From DAHUXN01 sp963811805 (lineage in GTDB: Bacteria; Acidobacteriota; Terriglobia; Acidiferrales; UBA7541): DNA of 64,000 nucleotides. Below, piece by piece: positions 34,960 through 43,333 of this stretch. The stretch covers positions 124,001 through 188,000 of the forward strand of contig CAWESU010000002.1 of NCBI GenBank assembly GCA_963811805.1. Reading direction: 5' to 3'. The position numbers and the translations under genes were made by a program. The notes beneath the pieces are model-generated. The model worked only from the letters and a program-made list of their open reading frames with translations. It was not told the origin of the DNA and searched no databases. The first letter of the stretch is position 1. Every line of letters begins with the position of its first letter.

Positions 34960-37869
34960 TCAGGCGTTGCGGCCGCAGCACTTTTTGTATTTCTTGCCGG
35001 AGCCGCACGGGCACGTATCGTTGCGCCCGATTTTCGCGCCGGTGCGCACCTGCTTGGGAGCCTCCGCCTTTTCGCGGCCGGTCTGCAACTGCAAATTCTG
35101 CTGCGCGCGCTGCTGCCGCCGCTCGATCTGTTTGGCCTCTTCCTCCGGACGCGCGGGCTGCATCAGGTACAGGAAGCGCACCGACTCCGTGTCGATGCGC
35201 CCCATCATATCCTCGAAAAGCTTGAACCCTTCCGTCTTGAACTCGACCAGCGGATCCCTCTGCCCGTAACCGCGCAGCCCGATTCCTTCCTTCAAATGAT
35301 CCAGCGTCAGCAGGTGGTCTTTCCACTGCGCGTCGACGATATCCAGCATGATGTGCCGCTCCAACCACCGCATCATCTGCGCGCCGAAGAGCTTTTCCTT
35401 TTCCTCGTAACGCGCTTTGGCCTTTTCGATCAGCGCGTCGAGCAACTGGTCATGATTCACGTGCAGCGGATCAATTCCCGACGTCTTGATGTCCAACCCG
35501 AATTGGTTGAGCACCTCGCCGGAAAGCTGCGTGATGTTCCATTGATCCGGATGCTGTTCGCGCGGCGCGTAAGTGTCCACCAAACCCGCCATCAGCTCTT
35601 CCGTGAGCGCGAGAATGTCATCCTTCTGGTCTCTTCCTTCCAGCACCGCGCGGCGAATCGAATAAATCGTCTCGCGCTGCTTGTTCATCACGTCGTCGTA
35701 TTCCAGCAGGTGCTTGCGCGCTTCGAAGTTCTGTCCCTCCACGTTCTTCTGCGCGTTTTCAATTTGCCGCGAAAGCATCTTCGATTCGAGCGGCACGCCT
35801 TCCTTCATGCCCAGCATGTAGAAAAATTTCTGCACACGCTCGCCGCCGAAAATGCGCAGCAGGTCGTCTTCCAGCGAGAGGAAAAATCGCGATGAGCCGG
35901 GATCGCCCTGGCGGCCCGCGCGCCCACGCAGCTGGTTGTCGATGCGCCGCGCCTCGTGCCGCTCAGTGCCCAGGATGTGCAAACCGCCCAGCGCCACCAC
36001 CTCATCGTGTTCCGTTTTGCATTGCGCGGCGAACTGATCGTAAATCGGCTTCCATTGCTCCAGCGGCACCTGAAAAATCTTGCCTTCCTGCTGGAAAAGC
36101 ACCATCGCGACGTTTCCCGCGCCGTTGCCGCCTGCCGCGGGATCTTTGGGAGCTTCGTCGGCGGTCTCCGTGGCGCCAGGATGCTCGTTGCCGTTGCCGA
36201 TCACGGCGCCCGCCGGCGCGTAGGGCAGCGCCAGCTTGTTTTTCAGGCAGTATTCGCGGGTCATCGCTTCGGGATTTCCGCCGAGCAAAATATCCGTTCC
36301 GCGGCCGGCCATATTCGTCGACACCGTCACCGCGCCCTTGCGTCCCGCCTGCGCGACGATCTTTGCCTCGCGCTCATGCTGTTTCGCGTTGAGCACCTGA
36401 TGCGGAATGCCGTACTTCTTCAGCAGCTCGGCGATCTTTTCCGATTTCTCGATGGAAATGCTGCCAATCAGGATCGGCTGGCCGCTCTCGTGCAGTTGCT
36501 TGATGCCCGACGCGTACGTCCCATCGTCCTGCATGATCCCGTTGACCACCGCCTCGAATTTTTCTCCTTCCGTGCGGTAGATCACGTCGGGGTTCTCGAT
36601 GCGAATCAGCGTGCGGTTGGTGGGAATCACCACCACGTCCAGCCCGTAAATCTTGCCGAACTCTTTCGCTTCCGTCTCCGCCGTGCCGGTCATGCCGGAA
36701 AGTTTTTTGTACATGCGGAAATAATTCTGGAACGTCACCGTCGCGAGCGTCTGATTCTCTCGCTCGATTTTCACGCCCTCTTTCGCTTCAATCGCTTGGT
36801 GCAATCCGTCCGACCAGCGCCGGCCAGGCATTTGCCGGCCGGTGAACTCGTCGACGATCACCACTTCGCCTTCCTTCACCACATAATCCACGTCGCGCGT
36901 GAAGAGCGAATGCGCGCGCAGCCCTTGATACACGTGATGAATCGTCTCCAGGTTCTGCGGGTCGTACATATTCGGCAGCGCGAGCAGCCGCTCGCACTTG
37001 CCCACGCCCTCTTCGGTCAACGTCGCTGTCTTGTGCTTTTCATCGAGCGTGAAGTCGATATCTTTGATGAGCTTGGGAACGATTTTGTCAATCTTGTAGT
37101 ACTTGTCCGTCGATTCTTCCGCCGGCCCGGAAATAATCAGCGGCGTGCGCGCTTCGTCGATCAAAATCGAGTCCACTTCGTCGACGATGCCGAAGTTGTG
37201 CCCGCGCTGCACGCAATCTTTCAAATCGTACTTCATGTTGTCGCGCAGATAATCGAAGCCGAATTCGTTGTTCGTGCCGTAGGTGATGTCGGCTGCGTAC
37301 GCCGCGCGGCGTTGCACGTCATCCAGGTCGTGCACAATCACGCCCACCGTAAGCCCGAGCGTCTTGTAAATCGGGCTCATCCACTCCGCGTCGCGCCGCG
37401 CCAGGTAATCGTTCACCGTCACAATATGTACGCCCCTGCCGGTCAGCGCATTCAGATAAGCAGGCAAAGTGGCAACCAGCGTCTTTCCTTCGCCGGTCTT
37501 CATTTCCGCGATTTTTCCCTCGTTCAGCACCATGCCGCCAATGAGTTGCACGTCGAAATGCCGCATCCCCAGCTTCCGGCGCCCCGCTTCTCGCACCAGC
37601 GCGAACGCCGGCACCATCACCTGCGCCAGCGCCTCCTGCAGCTTCGGGCGGTATTCCACGTCTCTCAGCTCGAGGCCTTCGAGCTTCGAGGTCACCTGCA
37701 ATTTCAGTTCAGCGGTCTTGGCGAGAAAATCCTCGTCCGCGAGCTTCTGCATCTCCGGCTCGAGCGCATTGATCTCCGCCACGAGCGGCTCGATCTTCTT
37801 GATGTCGCGCTCGTGCTTCGTCCCAACGAAGACCGCTATAAAACTTTCTACTAACCTATCTGCATCCAT
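34960..37869 (-). CDS. secA: Preprotein translocase subunit SecA
   Basis: This 969-residue ATPase drives Sec-dependent export. Visible are Walker A (MKTGEGKTLVATL, about residue 105), Walker B region IVDEVDSILIDEARTPLIIS, the TNMAGRGTDILLGG helicase motif, QLRGRAGRQGDPGSSRFFLS, and the C-terminal SEC-C zinc motif NDTCPCGSGKKYKKCC. A short Ala/Gly/Glu-rich insertion lies around residue 555. The N-terminus starts MDADRLVESFIAVFVGTKHE. A 6-bp hairpin (37885-37902) lies just upstream of the ATG. Confidence 0.97.
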   Translation of the reverse strand: MDADRLVESFIAVFVGTKHERDIKKIEPLVAEINALEPEMQKLADEDFLAKTAELKLQVTSKLEGLELRDVEYRPKLQEALAQVMVPAFALVREAGRRKLGMRHFDVQLIGGMVLNEGKIAEMKTGEGKTLVATLPAYLNALTGRGVHIVTVNDYLARRDAEWMSPIYKTLGLTVGVIVHDLDDVQRRAAYAADITYGTNNEFGFDYLRDNMKYDLKDCVQRGHNFGIVDEVDSILIDEARTPLIISGPAEESTDKYYKIDKIVPKLIKDIDFTLDEKHKTATLTEEGVGKCERLLALPNMYDPQNLETIHHVYQGLRAHSLFTRDVDYVVKEGEVVIVDEFTGRQMPGRRWSDGLHQAIEAKEGVKIERENQTLATVTFQNYFRMYKKLSGMTGTAETEAKEFGKIYGLDVVVIPTNRTLIRIENPDVIYRTEGEKFEAVVNGIMQDDGTYASGIKQLHESGQPILIGSISIEKSEKIAELLKKYGIPHQVLNAKQHEREAKIVAQAGRKGAVTVSTNMAGRGTDILLGGNPEAMTREYCLKNKLALPYAPAGAVIGNGNEHPGATETADEAPKDPAAGGNGAGNVAMVLFQQEGKIFQVPLEQWKPIYDQFAAQCKTEHDEVVALGGLHILGTERHEARRIDNQLRGRAGRQGDPGSSRFFLSLEDDLLRIFGGERVQKFFYMLGMKEGVPLESKMLSRQIENAQKNVEGQNFEARKHLLEYDDVMNKQRETIYSIRRAVLEGRDQKDDILALTEELMAGLVDTYAPREQHPDQWNITQLSGEVLNQFGLDIKTSGIDPLHVNHDQLLDALIEKAKARYEEKEKLFGAQMMRWLERHIMLDIVDAQWKDHLLTLDHLKEGIGLRGYGQRDPLVEFKTEGFKLFEDMMGRIDTESVRFLYLMQPARPEEEAKQIERRQQRAQQNLQLQTGREKAEAPKQVRTGAKIGRNDTCPCGSGKKYKKCCGRNA

Positions 37870-38136
37870 TCTTTTCCATTCGATGCTTGCTCATGCGCAA
37901 GCGTCGTCAGCCTCTCTTTGGGCTACACCATTTAGATAGTTCTCAGCTCTTGGGGACTCAGAATCGGCAAGAACTCTTCCACTGGAGCCGCTGCGGCAGT
38001 CCAGCGAGGCGCTGCACCTTCCATTCTATCCTGTTCGCCGCGCTCCGCGCAAAGCGGGCCGTGCGCGCCGGTTGCTCCGCCAACACCGGCGGCCTATGAT
38101 GTGTGGCAAATCGCGCCAGCCAAAAGGAGCGCATCC

Positions 38137-38811
38137 ATGCCATTCACCATCACCACCACGGTCACCTGTTACCTGCTGCCGCAGGACGGCGCGACGGCCA
38201 AGGCTAATTTCCTGCAGCATTTGCTTGATCCCGGCGAAACCTGGATCATCGCCTACGCCTTTACGCTGACCGACATGATCAGCGACCTCATCGCCGCGCA
38301 CAAAGCCGGGCTTCCCCTGCATCTCTACCTCGACCATTCGCAGGAGGTCGGGAAAGTCGAAAAGCCGCTGGTGCAGCAACTCGTCGGCGCGGGCATAGAA
38401 GTCACCATCGGCACCTCTCCTGCCGGCTCGCAATACATCTGCCACACCAAAGGAATGGCTTCCGATCCCGCGGCCAATGGCGGCGCGCTCTGGTGCTGGG
38501 AAGGCTCCACGAATTTTTCTTTGAGCGCCTGGTCGCAGGTCAATACCGCGCTGGTATTCGCCTCGCAGCAGTGGCGGGATGAATTTGTCGCGCAGTTCGA
38601 AGCCTTGGTCGATTTTGCCTGGGCCAATGAGCGCAGCATGCAAGTGATGTCCGCGCCGCCGCCGGACTTGGGCAAAGCGCCCGCCGCCTCGCGCGTGCGT
38701 TACGGCCTGACGCCTACGCCTGACCCTGGCGCCGTCGCCGGTCACGCCACGCCAAAACCGAAACCGAAACCGAAACCGAAACCCAAGCCTGCGAAGCGCC
38801 GACGCTCGTAA
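38137..38811 (+). CDS. Phospholipase-D-like domain protein with (Pro-Lys)n tail
   Basis: This 224-residue protein has one HKD-type motif, HTKGMASDP, followed by WEGSTNFSLSAW, as in single-motif PLD-superfamily nucleases of the Nuc type, which dimerise to form the active site. The first part contains DPGETWIIAYAFTLTDMISD and LHLYLDHSQE. It ends with a PKPKPKPKPKPK tract and KRRRS. No signal peptide is seen. The ATG at 38137 has AAAAGGAG upstream. The substrate could be DNA or a phospholipid. Confidence 0.75.
   Translation: MPFTITTTVTCYLLPQDGATAKANFLQHLLDPGETWIIAYAFTLTDMISDLIAAHKAGLPLHLYLDHSQEVGKVEKPLVQQLVGAGIEVTIGTSPAGSQYICHTKGMASDPAANGGALWCWEGSTNFSLSAWSQVNTALVFASQQWRDEFVAQFEALVDFAWANERSMQVMSAPPPDLGKAPAASRVRYGLTPTPDPGAVAGHATPKPKPKPKPKPKPAKRRRS
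38755..38784 (+). repeat. Tandem hexanucleotide repeat encoding Pro-Lys
   Basis: Five tandem copies of AAACCG (the last AAACCC) encode the Lys-Pro tract of the PLD-like protein. Unit length is a multiple of three, so copy-number change would alter tail length but not frame. Confidence 0.7.
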
Positions 38812-38898
38812 TCCTTATTCGCCGGATAGTGCGAGTTGCTCTGGCAGCACGAGCATCCTATGATTGTGTCCGCCATTGCACCCGCGAGAGGAGTTACG

Positions 38899-39996
38899 TT
38901 GGCCGATAACCCCCAGCAAAGTCGATTGACGGAAGCCGTGGTTTACGACGCGCTGCGCACCGCCGAAGACCCCGAGCATCATCGCAGCATCCTTTCGCTG
39001 AACCTCGTGCGCAGTCTCGTGGTCCGCGACGGCGCAATTTCGCTGGTCGTCTCTCCTCTGCGCCCCGAAGAAGCCTACCGCCAAGCGCTCGAACGCAATA
39101 TTCGCGCGGCCATCGCACGCTTGCCAGGCGTGCAATCCTTCGATTTGAAATTCGACGCGGCCACGCCCGGCGGCCGCCGCCTGCCCGACAAAGAGCCCAT
39201 CGCCGGCGTGAAGCACTTGGTCGCCGTCGCCAGCGGCAAAGGCGGCGTGGGCAAAACCACGGTCGCCGTGAACCTCTCGATTGCTCTGCAAAGAATCGGC
39301 GCGAAAGTTGGCCTCCTCGACGCCGACGTCTACGGTCCCAACGTCCCGCTGATGCTGGGCACGACCGAGCAGCCGCGCGCCCTCGCCGAAAACGTCATCG
39401 TTCCGGTCGAGGCCTACGGCCTCAAAATCATTTCCATGGGCTTGCTCAATCCCGGCGACCGTCCGCTGATCTGGCGCGGCCCGATGCTCCACGGCGTGGT
39501 GCAGCAATTCTTGCGCAGCGTGCAGTGGGGTGAACTCGATTACCTGATCATCGATTTGCCTCCCGGCACCGGAGACGTCCAGCTTTCGCTCGTCCAGTCC
39601 GTCGCCGTTTCCGGCGTCGTCATCGTCACCACGCCTTCCATCGTCGCGCTCGCCGACGTGCGCAAGGCCATCGAAATGTTCCGCCAGGTCAACGTCGGCA
39701 TTCTCGGCATCGTCGAGAACATGAGCTATTTTTCCTGCCCGCACTGCGACGGGCGCATCGACGTTTTCGGCCACGGAGAAGGCGCCAGCATGGCCCGCAC
39801 CTTCGGCGTGCCGCTCCTCGGCGAAATCGAAATCGATCCCCAGATTCGCATCGGCGGAGACACCGGAAAACCCGTCGCCGCGCAAGGCGAAGACGCGCCC
39901 GGCGCAAAAAGCATCTTTGCGGTGGCCCGCGCTGTCGAAGCGCGCCTCGCTGAATCCGGCCGCGCCGCCGCCGCGCCCAATGTCCAAATCCTCTGA
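38899..39996 (+). CDS. mrp: Iron-sulfur cluster carrier protein Mrp/ApbC
   Basis: This 365-residue protein has an N-terminal MIP18-like domain (about residues 8-85) and a P-loop NTPase with deviant Walker A ASGKGGVGKTTVAVNLS. The cluster-binding CPHC is in SYFSCPHCDGRIDVFG. It carries and transfers Fe-S clusters in the cytoplasm. I choose TTG 38899 because GAGAGGAG lies six bases upstream. An in-frame ATG at 38860 lacks such a site. Confidence 0.9.
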   Translation: MADNPQQSRLTEAVVYDALRTAEDPEHHRSILSLNLVRSLVVRDGAISLVVSPLRPEEAYRQALERNIRAAIARLPGVQSFDLKFDAATPGGRRLPDKEPIAGVKHLVAVASGKGGVGKTTVAVNLSIALQRIGAKVGLLDADVYGPNVPLMLGTTEQPRALAENVIVPVEAYGLKIISMGLLNPGDRPLIWRGPMLHGVVQQFLRSVQWGELDYLIIDLPPGTGDVQLSLVQSVAVSGVVIVTTPSIVALADVRKAIEMFRQVNVGILGIVENMSYFSCPHCDGRIDVFGHGEGASMARTFGVPLLGEIEIDPQIRIGGDTGKPVAAQGEDAPGAKSIFAVARAVEARLAESGRAAAAPNVQIL

Positions 39997-40135
39997 CCGC
40001 CACGGACCTGGCGGCTTGGACTCTTCTCACGCTGCTTGTTTGTGCTTGTTCTGTCATTCCGAGCGAGGATGCGACGAGCATTCGACGAGGAACCTGCTGT
40101 TCGGCTTTGCATTTGCTAGGATCTTCTGAGGCGTA

Positions 40136-40552
40136 ATGCCGAGTCCCTCATCTATTTGTCACCGCCGCTACGCGAATCGAGCCGCTTTTCGTTGGCCATC
40201 TCTCACCCTCTGCGCAGCCCTTCTTACCGCCCTAGCCCTCTTCGCCGGCTGCGGCCCCGACAAATCCCTCGAATCCGACGCCCAGCTTGGCCTGAACACC
40301 CAGCAAGCCGCCGGTCGCGCCATCTTCAACCAGCGCTGCGCCCAGTGCCACTACGCTTACTCCTCGCGCAGCCTCCATGGCCCCGGCCTTGAAAAACTCT
40401 TCAAAAAGAAGTACTTGCCCAGCGGCCTGCCCGCCAACGACCGCTTCGTCACCCAAACCACCGTCAACGGACGCGGCATGATGCCCGCTGCTGGCCTCAC
40501 CCTCCCCGACGAAGACCTCCGCGACCTTCTCGCCTACCTGCACACCCTTTGA
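40136..40552 (+). CDS. Mono-heme cytochrome c lipoprotein
   Basis: This 138-residue protein has a signal peptide with lipobox (LTALALFAGC), a CxxCH heme site in FNQRCAQCHYAYSS and a distal Met in NGRGMMPAAG, ending in a class-I cytochrome helix DEDLRDLLAYLHTL. It is probably lipid-anchored at the outer face of the inner membrane and carries single electrons. No oxidase or reductase gene is adjacent, so the partner is unknown. The start codon context is weak. Confidence 0.82.
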   Translation: MPSPSSICHRRYANRAAFRWPSLTLCAALLTALALFAGCGPDKSLESDAQLGLNTQQAAGRAIFNQRCAQCHYAYSSRSLHGPGLEKLFKKKYLPSGLPANDRFVTQTTVNGRGMMPAAGLTLPDEDLRDLLAYLHTL

Positions 40553-40594
40553 GCCGCTCCGCCTCCGTCACTCGCTCGCGCCATCCCTTTTCTC

Positions 40595-40624
40595 TTGACA
40601 ATTACCGTTACTCTGTGGTACATA
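40595..40624 (+). promoter_or_regulatory. Promoter of a predicted small RNA
   Basis: A perfect TTGACA (40595-40600) and TACATA (40619-40624) are 18 bases apart. The predicted start, near 40631, coincides with the first base pair of a hairpin and is followed 70 bases later by an intrinsic terminator. Confidence 0.7.
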
Positions 40625-40630
40625 GAAGCT

Positions 40631-40707
40631 TCGGCTGGACGCTCCAGCCGGGCGGGAAAGCGGGAGAAGAGAAAGGCGGGCCGCGGCGACGCGGCTTTTT
40701 GCTTTTT
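40631..40707 (+). ncRNA. Predicted small RNA, about 70-75 nt
   Basis: The predicted transcript begins with an 8-bp perfect hairpin (CGGCTGGA/TCCAGCCG, loop CGC, 40632-40650). A purine-rich single-stranded centre of about 29 bases (40651-40679) carries several GGG runs and a GGGAGAAG. The RNA ends with a terminator hairpin. No start codon with a useful reading frame lies inside. The combination of promoter, structured 5' end and terminator is what a stand-alone sRNA should look like. Known Acidobacteria-specific RNA families such as Acido-1 exist, but I cannot tell whether this belongs to one. Confidence 0.6.
40680..40707 (+). terminator. Intrinsic terminator of the predicted small RNA
   Basis: GCCGCG/CGCGGC forms a perfect 6-bp stem closed by a GCGA (GNRA) tetraloop, followed by TTTTTGCTTTTT. 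Confidence 0.8.
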
Positions 40708-41124
40708 ATGCGCTTTTTGAATTCTAATCGCGTCACCTATGAAGAATTAGAACTCGACCTAAATCCCACAAAACAAACGACCGCCTCATTTCTAATCGCG
40801 TCTTTTTGCGTCTTTTACAAAAGTTTTCGTCCCACTTTCGGACGCCTTTTCTCGCGGCCATCAGCCGCGCTCCTAATCGCTACCGCAGCAACTCGTTTTT
40901 TCGTAACTCACACAAAACACAAGCAGGCTCGCCAAATTCTAATCGGACAATAAACACCAGTCGCGAAGAGCCAACATGCTGAAAACACGCAGGATGGATT
41001 TTTCTAATCGGGACAATTTCTCGTTTTTTTCGCGCAGCCTACCGCTCGCCTTGTCAGCCTCGGACGCGTATGCTACTTTCGCTGTTCGCCCGGAAATGCC
41101 TGCAACTACCACTAGGAGCACAAT
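40708..41124. other. AT-richer non-coding island with spaced TCTAATCG repeats
   Basis: About 420 bases without a convincing gene. T-runs and lower GC set it apart from its surroundings. The octamer TCTAATCG (third copy CCTAATCG) occurs at 40723, 40791, 40872, 40938 and 41003, spaced 65-81 bases. A partial inverted copy (GAATTAGAA) lies at 40744. Copies 1 and 2 extend to TTCTAATCGCGTC, copies 4 and 5 to TTCTAATCG(G)GACAAT. Confidence 0.6.
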
Positions 41125-41646
41125 TTGATTCGCGCATACCGCGGGCGCACGCCGCAGGTGGCCGCCTCGGCCTATATCGACCAGGCCGCGACGCTCATCG
41201 GCGACATCCAGATCGGCGAAGATTCGAGCGTCTGGCCCGGCGTGGTCATTCGCGGCGACGTGCATTACATCCGCATCGGCGCGCGCACCAATATTCAGGA
41301 CGGCTCGGTGCTCCACGTGATGCGCGACGAGCATCCGCTGATTTTGGGAGACAATGTCACCATTGGCCACGGTGTGATTTTGCACGGTTGCGCCATTGAG
41401 TCGCGCTGCCTCATCGGCATGGGCTCGATTATTTTGAACGGCGCGAAAATCGGCGCGGGCTCGATTGTCGCCGCGGGCACGCTGGTCACCGAAGGCGCCG
41501 TCGTCCCGCCGGGAAGCTTGTTCATGGGCCATCCGGGAAAGTTGAGGCGCGAACTGACGCCCGAGGATCAGGCGTCCATCAACAATTACGCGCAGCGCTA
41601 CGTCGAATACAAAGAGACGTATCGCGCAGAGGCCAAGAAGTCGTAG
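41125..41646 (+). CDS. Gamma-carbonic-anhydrase-like left-handed beta-helix protein
   Basis: This 173-residue hexapeptide-repeat protein has the gamma-CA pattern: GDIQIGEDSSVWPGVVIRGD, the His in GHGVILHGC and IGMGSIILNGAKIG, then FMGHPGKLRREL. The zinc-ligand histidines of the family (in GHG..LHG) are kept. Members (PaaY/YrdA-like) have carbonic anhydrase or thioesterase-linked roles. The TTG at 41125 has AGGAG seven bases upstream. Confidence 0.85.
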   Translation: MIRAYRGRTPQVAASAYIDQAATLIGDIQIGEDSSVWPGVVIRGDVHYIRIGARTNIQDGSVLHVMRDEHPLILGDNVTIGHGVILHGCAIESRCLIGMGSIILNGAKIGAGSIVAAGTLVTEGAVVPPGSLFMGHPGKLRRELTPEDQASINNYAQRYVEYKETYRAEAKKS

Positions 41647-41717
41647 CGGCGCTGCTTGTTCAGCCTGAGGAACGAAGGGCTGCGCCCGCGGCGTGCACGC
41701 GTCTTGGAATTTGTAGC

Positions 41718-41735
41718 GCCGGCCTTCAGGCCGGC
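41718..41735. repeat. REP-like hairpin upstream of hisS
   Basis: GCCGGCCTTCAGGCCGGC, a GC palindrome with the CTTCAG centre, preceded by TTGTAGC. It has the same build as the hairpins around the RAYT gene (GC arms around a TTTAG, TTCAG or TGAAG centre). Confidence 0.55.
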
Positions 41736-41749
41736 ATAAAGGCGGAACG

Positions 41750-43333
41750 TTGGCTGAAGCACCAAAACCCGAAACTGAGCGTCGCAAATTCCACGCCGTT
41801 GAGGGCGTGCGCGATATTTTGCCGCCCGCGACGGATTTGTGGGATTGGTTCGAGAAGACCGCGCGCGATCTGATGGAGTCCTACAACTTCGGTGAGATTC
41901 GTCTGCCCATTTTTGAAGAGACCGAGCTTTTTGCGCGTTCGATTGGAGTGGATACGGATGTCGTTGCTAAAGAGATGTACTCCTTCGAGGACCGGGCACG
42001 GTTTCAGTTAGAGAAATCGGATAACGTAGACGCGCTCGCCGAGGTTATCAGAAACGTAGTCAATGCGTATGCCCGCGGAGTGCTTCCACAGACCGCAAGA
42101 AACGAGGATGCAGTGAGCAGGGTCCGCGCGGCCGATCACGAATTCAATGCAGCGCGGTCTCTCGCAACCCCTAGTGGCTCAGCCTCTCGGCGCCTGGCAG
42201 ATAGTACGGCTGCGATTCAAGCGGCCCTGAGCGACGTGCAGTTTGGTTACTTACTGACCCTGCGACCCGAGGCGACGGCGTCGGTGTGCCGCGCGTACAT
42301 TGAACACGGCATGCACACGCTGCCCGGCGATGTAAAACTCTACTACATCGGCCCGATGTTCCGTCGCGAGCGTCCGCAGAAGGGACGTTACCGCCAGTTC
42401 TATCAGATTGGCGCGGAGGTGCTGGGCACTTCGGACGCGCCGGCGATTGATGCCGAGCTGATCGAGATGCTCACCGTGCTGCTCACGCGCTGCCAAATCG
42501 AAAAATGGACGCTGCTGATCAACTCGATTGGTTGCCCCGATACGCCGGAGCGAAAGGGTTGCCGCCCGAAATACATCGAACTGCTGCGCGCGGAATTGCG
42601 CAAGCCGGAGATCTTTTCGAAGCTGGGACCGGACAGCCAGCGCCGCGTCGATACGAATCCGCTGCGGGTGATGGATTCAAAACTCGAAAACGAGCAGCCC
42701 ATCATCGAGAAGCTGCCGAAGATCACCGAGCATTTGTGCGCGGAGTGCCGCGAGCATTACGACAAGCTGAAAAAAGAATTGACGCTGCGCAAAGTTCCGT
42801 TCACGGAGTCCCCGCGCCTCGTCCGCGGCCTCGACTATTACATGCGTACCACGTTTGAAATCACCAGCCCCGTGCTCGGCGCGCAGAACGCGCTGTGCGG
42901 CGGCGGACGCTACGACGGCCTGGTCGAAATGCTCGGCGGGCCGAAGGGAATCAAGGGCATCGGCTTCGCGCTCGGCGAAGATCGCTTCATCGACGCCATC
43001 ACGGAAGCGAAAAAGGTGAACGCCACGCGCGCCGTGGATGTTTTCATCGCCTGGATGGGGCAAAATGCCTATCCCGAGGCGGTGCGCCTCGCTCGCGTGC
43101 TGCGCGACGCCAAGCGCGTGGTGGAGTTGCCGCCGGAGGAAATGAAATTTCGCAAAGCCTTCGAGCGCGCGGATAAACTTGGCGCGCGCTACGTTTTGAT
43201 CCTGGGCGACGACGAAATTGCATCCAAGCAGTTGACGCTCAAACGATTGGCAGATGGCGTGCAAGTGAAAATCGCAGAATCCGCCCTGCTGGACCACATA
43301 CGCTCGCGCGGCGCAACGGAGGCCGGGCAATGA
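41750..43333 (+). CDS. hisS: Histidyl-tRNA synthetase with large internal insertion
   Basis: This 527-residue class II synthetase charges tRNA-His. Conserved parts are GVRDILPPATDLWDWFE, LTLRPEATASVCRAYIEHG, motif 2 YIGPMFRRERPQKGRYRQF, LVRGLDYYMRTTFEI and motif 3 region GIGFALGEDR. The C-terminal anticodon-binding domain is complete. Between MYSFED (residues 76-81) and LTLRPE (from 169) lie about 87 residues where relatives have about five, so roughly 82 residues are inserted (41993-42253). The insert is mainly helical and its codons look less GC-biased than the flanks. The TTG start is preceded by GGCGGAACG. Confidence 0.93.
   Translation: MAEAPKPETERRKFHAVEGVRDILPPATDLWDWFEKTARDLMESYNFGEIRLPIFEETELFARSIGVDTDVVAKEMYSFEDRARFQLEKSDNVDALAEVIRNVVNAYARGVLPQTARNEDAVSRVRAADHEFNAARSLATPSGSASRRLADSTAAIQAALSDVQFGYLLTLRPEATASVCRAYIEHGMHTLPGDVKLYYIGPMFRRERPQKGRYRQFYQIGAEVLGTSDAPAIDAELIEMLTVLLTRCQIEKWTLLINSIGCPDTPERKGCRPKYIELLRAELRKPEIFSKLGPDSQRRVDTNPLRVMDSKLENEQPIIEKLPKITEHLCAECREHYDKLKKELTLRKVPFTESPRLVRGLDYYMRTTFEITSPVLGAQNALCGGGRYDGLVEMLGGPKGIKGIGFALGEDRFIDAITEAKKVNATRAVDVFIAWMGQNAYPEAVRLARVLRDAKRVVELPPEEMKFRKAFERADKLGARYVLILGDDEIASKQLTLKRLADGVQVKIAESALLDHIRSRGATEAGQ

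Noticed and set aside
35956..37854. A 632-codon open frame opposite secA
   Set aside because: It is the antisense shadow of a fully conserved secA in GC-rich DNA; the protein has no domain and an unnatural His/Arg/Val composition.
37885..37902. Hairpin in the secA leader as a SecM-like or regulatory element
   Set aside because: A 6-bp stem alone, without an upstream arrest peptide or sequestered ribosome-binding site, is too weak to claim regulation.
40021..40135. Sequence resembling dispersed 'TCATTCCGAGC...GAGGAAC' intergenic repeats
   Set aside because: A single copy in this window and no hairpin or mobile gene nearby; not enough to call a repeat family here.
40549..40953. A 134-codon frame across the small-RNA region
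   Set aside because: It contains the promoter, the hairpin and the terminator, has no ribosome-binding site or family, and its apparent NSNR/FLIAS/LLIAT pieces are just the TCTAATCG repeat.
40723..41010. CRISPR array
   Set aside because: The repeated unit is only 8-13 bases, spacing varies from 65 to 81, and no cas gene is present.
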